From Pseudomonas brenneri (lineage in GTDB: Bacteria; Pseudomonadota; Gammaproteobacteria; Pseudomonadales; Pseudomonadaceae): a DNA stretch of 64,000 nt. The notes beneath the pieces are model-generated. The model did not search any database, had not been told where the DNA came from, and saw nothing but the letters and a program-made list of their open reading frames with translations. The stretch covers positions 62,001 through 126,000 of the forward strand of contig NZ_VFIL01000012.1 of assembly GCF_007858285.1 (NCBI RefSeq), in the 5' to 3' direction. The position numbers and the translations under genes are program-made. Positions 60,428 through 64,000 of this stretch are shown piece after piece. Within the stretch, counting starts at the first letter, position 1. The number at the start of each line of letters is the position of its first letter.

Positions 60428-61237
60428 ATGGGCAAACTCACCGCGAACATCGACTGGCTGCACCGGGCGCCCCATGCCAGCGGCCTGGAGCGGATCGAGG
60501 CGTATTTTTCCGGGTTTGGCTTCGACCCTCATCGCCACGACACCTACGCCATTGGCCATACCCTGTTCGGCGTGCAGAGCTTTCATTATCGCGGCAGCCA
60601 GACCCACAGCCTGCCGGGCACGACCATGGTGATCCATCCGGACGAAGTCCACGACGGCTGGGCCGGCAGTGAGGAAGGCTTCAAGTACCGGATGATTTAT
60701 GTGGAGCCGGCGCTGATCCAGCAGATTCTCGGCGGCAAGCCGTTGCCGTTTATCCACAATGGGCTGTCCAACGACCCATGGCTGCACCGGGCCTGCCAGG
60801 CCTTTGTGCAGCAACTCGACTGCCCGCTGGACCCGATGCAGGAGCAGGACGCGCTGTTCGACCTGGCCCATGCGCTGAACAATGCCTCGGGCATCAGCGT
60901 CTGTCGCAAGACCTTTGATTACCAGGCCGCCGAACGCGCCCGTGAGTTTATCCACAGCGCCTTGGGGCGCAGCATCACCCTGGATGAAATGGCCGCGCAT
61001 TGCGGGCGGGATCGCTGGGCCCTGTCGCGGGATTTCCGCCTGCTGTTCGGCACCAGTCCCTATCGCTACCTGACCATGCGCCGCCTGGATCTTGTGCGCA
61101 ATTTACTGGGTCAGGGCCAGTCATTGGTGGATGCCGCGCTGATCGCCGGCTTCACCGACCAGAGCCACATGACCCGGCAGTTTCGCAGCACCTACGGCAT
61201 CCCGCCGTCGCGCTGGGTGAAGATGCTCGGCCGTTAA
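60428..61237 (+). CDS. AraC family transcriptional regulator
   Basis: The 269-aa regulator has an N-terminal cupin-like ligand domain (HTHSLPGTTMVIHPDEVHDG-like residues about 55-85) and two C-terminal helix-turn-helix motifs (residues about 180-265, ITLDEMAAHCGRDRWALSR and LVDAALIAGFTDQSHMTRQF, ending GIPPSRWVKM). The target is unknown. The last 39 codons form part of the 243-bp tandem unit that follows, and the gene itself appears intact. Confidence 0.92.
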   Translation: MGKLTANIDWLHRAPHASGLERIEAYFSGFGFDPHRHDTYAIGHTLFGVQSFHYRGSQTHSLPGTTMVIHPDEVHDGWAGSEEGFKYRMIYVEPALIQQILGGKPLPFIHNGLSNDPWLHRACQAFVQQLDCPLDPMQEQDALFDLAHALNNASGISVCRKTFDYQAAERAREFIHSALGRSITLDEMAAHCGRDRWALSRDFRLLFGTSPYRYLTMRRLDLVRNLLGQGQSLVDAALIAGFTDQSHMTRQFRSTYGIPPSRWVKMLGR

Positions 61238-62080
61238 ACGGTAGGAGCGAGCTTGCTCGCGAAGAACCTGAGAACGCCGTGTTTATCCAGGATAAACGCG
61301 GTGCATTTGAGTTCTTCGCGAGCAAGCTCGCTCCTACAGAAATGCTGAGCCGCCTCCAGAGCCTCATTGGTGGATGCCGCGCTGATCGCCGGCTTCACCG
61401 ACCAGAGCCACATGACCCGGCAGTTTCGCAGCACCTTCGGCATCCCGCCGTCGCGCTGGGTGAAGATGCTCGGCCGCTAAACGGTAGGAGCGAGCTTGCT
61501 CGCGAAGAACCTGAGAACGCCGTGTTTATCCAGGATAAACGCGGTGCATTTGAGTTTTTCGCGAGCAAGCTCGCTCCTACAGAAATGCTGAGCCGCCTCC
61601 AGAGCCTCATTGGTGGATGCCGCGCTGATCGCCGGCTTCACCGACCAGAGTCACATGACCCGACAGTTTCGCAGCACCTTCGGCATCCCGCCGTCGCGCT
61701 GGGTGAAGATGCTCGGCCGTTAAACGGTAGGAGCGAGCTTGCTCGCGAAGAACCTGAGAACGCCGTGTTTATCCAGGATAAACGCGGTGCATTTGAGTTT
61801 TTCGCGAGCAAGCTCGCTCCTACAGAAATGCTGAGCCGCCTCCAGAGCCTCATTGGTGGATGCCGCGCTGATCGCCGGCTTCACCGACCAGAGCCACATG
61901 ACCCGGCAGTTTCGAAGCACCTTCGGCATCCCGCCGTCGCGCTGGGTGAAGATGCTCGGCCGTTAAACGGTAGGAGCGAGCTTGCTCGCGAAGAACCTGA
62001 GAACGCCGTGTTTATCCAGGATAAACGCGGTGCATTTGAGTTCTTCGCGAGCAAGCTCGCTCCTACAGAAATGCTGAGCC
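61121..62080. repeat. Four-copy 243-bp tandem array (AraC 3' end plus REPIN)
   Basis: Units start at 61121, 61364, 61607 and 61850, exactly 243 bp apart. The fourth stops about 12 bp short. Each holds the last 39 codons and stop of the AraC gene, a complete REPIN (61241-61337, 61484-61580, 61727-61823, 61970-62066) and a short tail. Copies differ by only a few substitutions, mostly silent, for example Thr-Tyr-Gly in copy 1 against Thr-Phe-Gly in copies 2-4. Confidence 0.97.
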
Positions 62081-62187
62081 TCGCCCCTGGCATTGGCGCA
62101 GGCGCAATGGTAGCCGGCGCTTGAATCCTGCCGCCCGAATGTGAGAAGAAGAACCCCTGCGCTACTGCCATCGCGAGGTTTCCAGGG
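61238..62187. other. Region after the AraC gene without intact genes
   Basis: Apart from the tandem array, about 107 bp (62081-62187) precedes the acetyltransferase gene. The AraC-tail copies 2-4 lack start codons and promoters and cannot make a functional protein. A long open frame in another phase runs across all copies only because the unit length is a multiple of three. Confidence 0.8.
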
Positions 62188-62703
62188 ATGAACCTGACAT
62201 TAACGCCCCCACAGTGGGATGACGTGAACGAGCTGCTGGCGTTCGAGCTGGCCAATCGGACGTTTTTCGAAAGCTGGATCAATGCCCGGCCAGAGGCGTA
62301 TTACACCGTCGAAGGGGTCCAACGTGCCATCGAGAGCGCACTGCTGGAGGCCAGTGAAGACCGCGCCTACCAGTACCTGATCCGAGAAAACGGCATGCTG
62401 GTCGGGCGGATCAACTTTACCCAGGTGCGGCGCCGCTACTATCACTCGGCCTCCCTGGGTTATCGCATGGGCGCCGAGTTCACCGGGCGCGGCCTGGCCC
62501 GGCAAGCCGTGGCGCTGGGCCTGGAGAAAGCCTTTGGCGAGCACGCCCTCAAGCGCATCGAGGCCACCGTGCGCCCAGAGAACCCCGGCTCGCTGCGGGT
62601 GTTGCAGCGCAGCGGCTTTACCCAGTATGGCCATTCACGCAAGGCGTTCCTGCTCGACGGGCAGTGGTTCGATCTGTTGCTCTTTGAGATCCACGCCCCC
62701 TGA
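62188..62703 (+). CDS. GNAT N-acetyltransferase (RimJ/RimL type)
   Basis: The 171-aa product has the acetyl-CoA motif GYRMGAEFTGRGLARQAVALGLEKAFGEH (residues about 90-120) and the C-terminal VRPENPGSLRVLQRSGFTQYGHSRK typical of ribosomal-protein-type acetyltransferases. The substrate is unknown. AGGG lies just before the ATG. Confidence 0.9.
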   Translation: MNLTLTPPQWDDVNELLAFELANRTFFESWINARPEAYYTVEGVQRAIESALLEASEDRAYQYLIRENGMLVGRINFTQVRRRYYHSASLGYRMGAEFTGRGLARQAVALGLEKAFGEHALKRIEATVRPENPGSLRVLQRSGFTQYGHSRKAFLLDGQWFDLLLFEIHAP

Positions 62704-62742
62704 CGCTCTTACCTTTGACCTTGCCGGCCTTGAGTCAGGTGT

Positions 62743-64000
62743 CTAGGTGGACAACTGATTGGCAAACTGACCAACCGCACTCACCACTTTCTGCGCGCCG
62801 TCCTGAATCTCGACAATCACCGTGCCCGCTTCTGCCGCCAGGGACAGGCCCTGCTCGGCCTGCAGCCGGCCATCGGTCATCAGCGCCACGGCATCGCGGG
62901 CCATGTCCTGGTTCTGGCGCACGACGCCAACAATTTCCTCAGTGGCTTTGCTGGTCCGCGACGCCAACTGGCGTACTTCATCGGCCACCACGGCAAACCC
63001 CCGCCCCTGTTCGCCGGCACGGGCCGCTTCAATGGCTGCGTTCAGCGCCAGCAGGTTGGTCTGCTCGGCAATCCCGCTGATGGTCTTGACGATACTGCCA
63101 ATCACCTGGGACTGCGCATTGAGTGCCTCGATGCCCTCGCCGGCCTGCTCCATGTGCTTGGCCAGGTCGCGCATCACTTCCACCGCCTGGGTGACCACAG
63201 CGGTACCGCGCTGGGCGCTGCTGTCGGTGTGCAATGAGGTGCTGTAGGCAATGTTGGCGGCCTCGGCCACCGCACGTTCCTGATTGACCTGATCGGTGAT
63301 CACCGTGGCGAACTTGACCACTTTGTACAGCCGCTCGTTGGCATCCAACACCGGGTTATAAGACGCCTCCAGCCAGACCTCGCGGCCATGGGCGTCGATG
63401 CGCTTGAAGCGCCCGGCGACAAATTCCCCACTGTTCAAACGCTTCCAGAACGCCTGGTACTCAGCACTGTTGTAATCCTGCGGCTCACAGAACATGCGGT
63501 GATGTTTACCCTGGATCTGCGCCAGGTTGTAACCCATGCCTTGCAGGAAACGGTCGTTGGCGGCAAGCACATTGCCATTGAGGTCGAACTCGATCACGGC
63601 GGTGGAACGCACCAATGCGGCGATCAGGTTTTCGTGCTCGCGGGAGGCTTCGATGGTGCGGGTCAAGTCGCTGGAGTACACCGAGAAACGCTTGATGCGT
63701 CCATCCGCGCCACGCACCGGCTGCACGATGGAACGCAACCACGCCTCCTTGCCGTTGCCACGCAGCAAGCGCACGGTGCCGGCAAAGTGCTCGCCACGAC
63801 TCAGGGCGTTGTTGAAACGTTGCTGGAACTCATCGCGCCTCACATGCTCCGGTACAAACTGATGAATAGCGTGCCCCAGCAAGTCGCCGGACCGGTAGAC
63901 CATTTCGTCGAGGAAGTTCTGGTTGACCGCCTCGATACGGCCCTCGGGGTCTAGGCTCAAAGCCAGCATCTCGCTCTCCAGGCTTTCCTTGACCTGCTGC
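62743..64000 (-). CDS. PAS-PAS methyl-accepting chemotaxis protein (BdlA/Aer-like), C-terminal part
   Basis: About 419 codons are visible and the start lies beyond base 64000. Two PAS domains are present: the first has AVNQNFLDEMVYRSGDLLGH, the second GMGYNLAQIQGKHHRMFCEP and REVWLEASYNPVLDANERLY. They are followed by a short receptor signalling domain with the highly conserved ISGIAEQTNLLALNAAIEAARAGEQGRGFAVVADEVRQLA. There are no membrane segments in the visible part, so it may be a soluble redox or energy sensor. The layout resembles BdlA of P. aeruginosa. Confidence 0.9.
   Translation of the reverse strand, partial: QQVKESLESEMLALSLDPEGRIEAVNQNFLDEMVYRSGDLLGHAIHQFVPEHVRRDEFQQRFNNALSRGEHFAGTVRLLRGNGKEAWLRSIVQPVRGADGRIKRFSVYSSDLTRTIEASREHENLIAALVRSTAVIEFDLNGNVLAANDRFLQGMGYNLAQIQGKHHRMFCEPQDYNSAEYQAFWKRLNSGEFVAGRFKRIDAHGREVWLEASYNPVLDANERLYKVVKFATVITDQVNQERAVAEAANIAYSTSLHTDSSAQRGTAVVTQAVEVMRDLAKHMEQAGEGIEALNAQSQVIGSIVKTISGIAEQTNLLALNAAIEAARAGEQGRGFAVVADEVRQLASRTSKATEEIVGVVRQNQDMARDAVALMTDGRLQAEQGLSLAAEAGTVIVEIQDGAQKVVSAVGQFANQLST

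Noticed and set aside
61121..62080. The regular repeats as a CRISPR array
   Set aside because: The units are 243 bp with no unique spacers and contain coding sequence and REP palindromes.
61000..62124. A 374-codon open frame across the tandem array, giving a repetitive protein
   Set aside because: It is out of phase with the AraC gene. It stays open only because the unit length (243) is divisible by three, and it reads through REP palindromes.

Overview
The window is chromosomal DNA of a fluorescent Pseudomonas (P. fluorescens group). The evidence is the gene order prs-rplY-pth-ychF and hemA-prfA-prmC-moeB-murI-pagL, which matches the Pseudomonas core, an AlgW whose catalytic residues fall at the family's usual positions, and many REP/REPIN palindromes of the types common in this group. 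The window opens inside cysD and closes inside a PAS-containing chemoreceptor gene.

Layout. 1-7.7 kb: cysD (partial), a Nif3-like gene, algW, a TonB-dependent receptor with a DUF4198 partner behind a Zur-like site, hemH and a TIGR01777 epimerase. 7.8-15.2 kb: a blue-light (LitR/PplR type) regulon. A renalase operon and a long operon (ybgA-like, litR-like, phrB, NTF2-like, SDR, flavin amine oxidase) both carry TGTACA-type direct repeats with the N12 spacing reported for PplR1. The operon ends in fused remnants of a DUF1365 gene and a cyclopropane/furan fatty acid synthase gene, so its lipid branch is broken. 15.4-28.4 kb: conserved housekeeping genes (a YkgJ protein, pagL, murI-moeB-prmC-prfA-hemA, a TPR lipoprotein, lolB, ispE, tRNA-Gln, prs, rplY, pth, ychF).

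28.4-47.0 kb: a compact Hrp1-family type III secretion cluster resembling the rsp/rsc locus of plant-associated P. fluorescens. A single HrpS-like sigma-54 activator lies at one end and hrpL, with a -24/-12 promoter, at the other. Between them are three transcription units: pilin candidate-hrpB-hrcJ-hrpD-hrpE; hrpF-hrpG-hrcC-hrpT-hrpV; and, on the minus strand, hrpJ-hrcV-hrpQ-hrcN-hrpO-hrpP-hrcQ-hrcR-hrcS-hrcT-hrcU. Each unit has an hrp box. The likely circuit is HrpS to sigma-54 to hrpL to the hrp boxes, with HrpV and HrpG as modulators. I see no harpin, translocator or effector gene in the window.

47.0-64 kb: accessory and general genes. These are a fosmidomycin-resistance-like MFS pump, a DUF6124 gene behind a strongly structured element, tRNA-Met, a DMT transporter with a histidine-rich tail, a stand-alone argC with a divergent LysR gene, a GFA enzyme, a nucleotidyltransferase and an APH(3')-like kinase, a catecholate-type TonB receptor with a Fur-like site, gamma-glutamyltransferase, ddl, an AraC regulator, a GNAT acetyltransferase and a PAS-MCP. 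Directly after the AraC gene, a 243-bp unit made of that gene's 3' end plus a REPIN is repeated in tandem, giving four copies.
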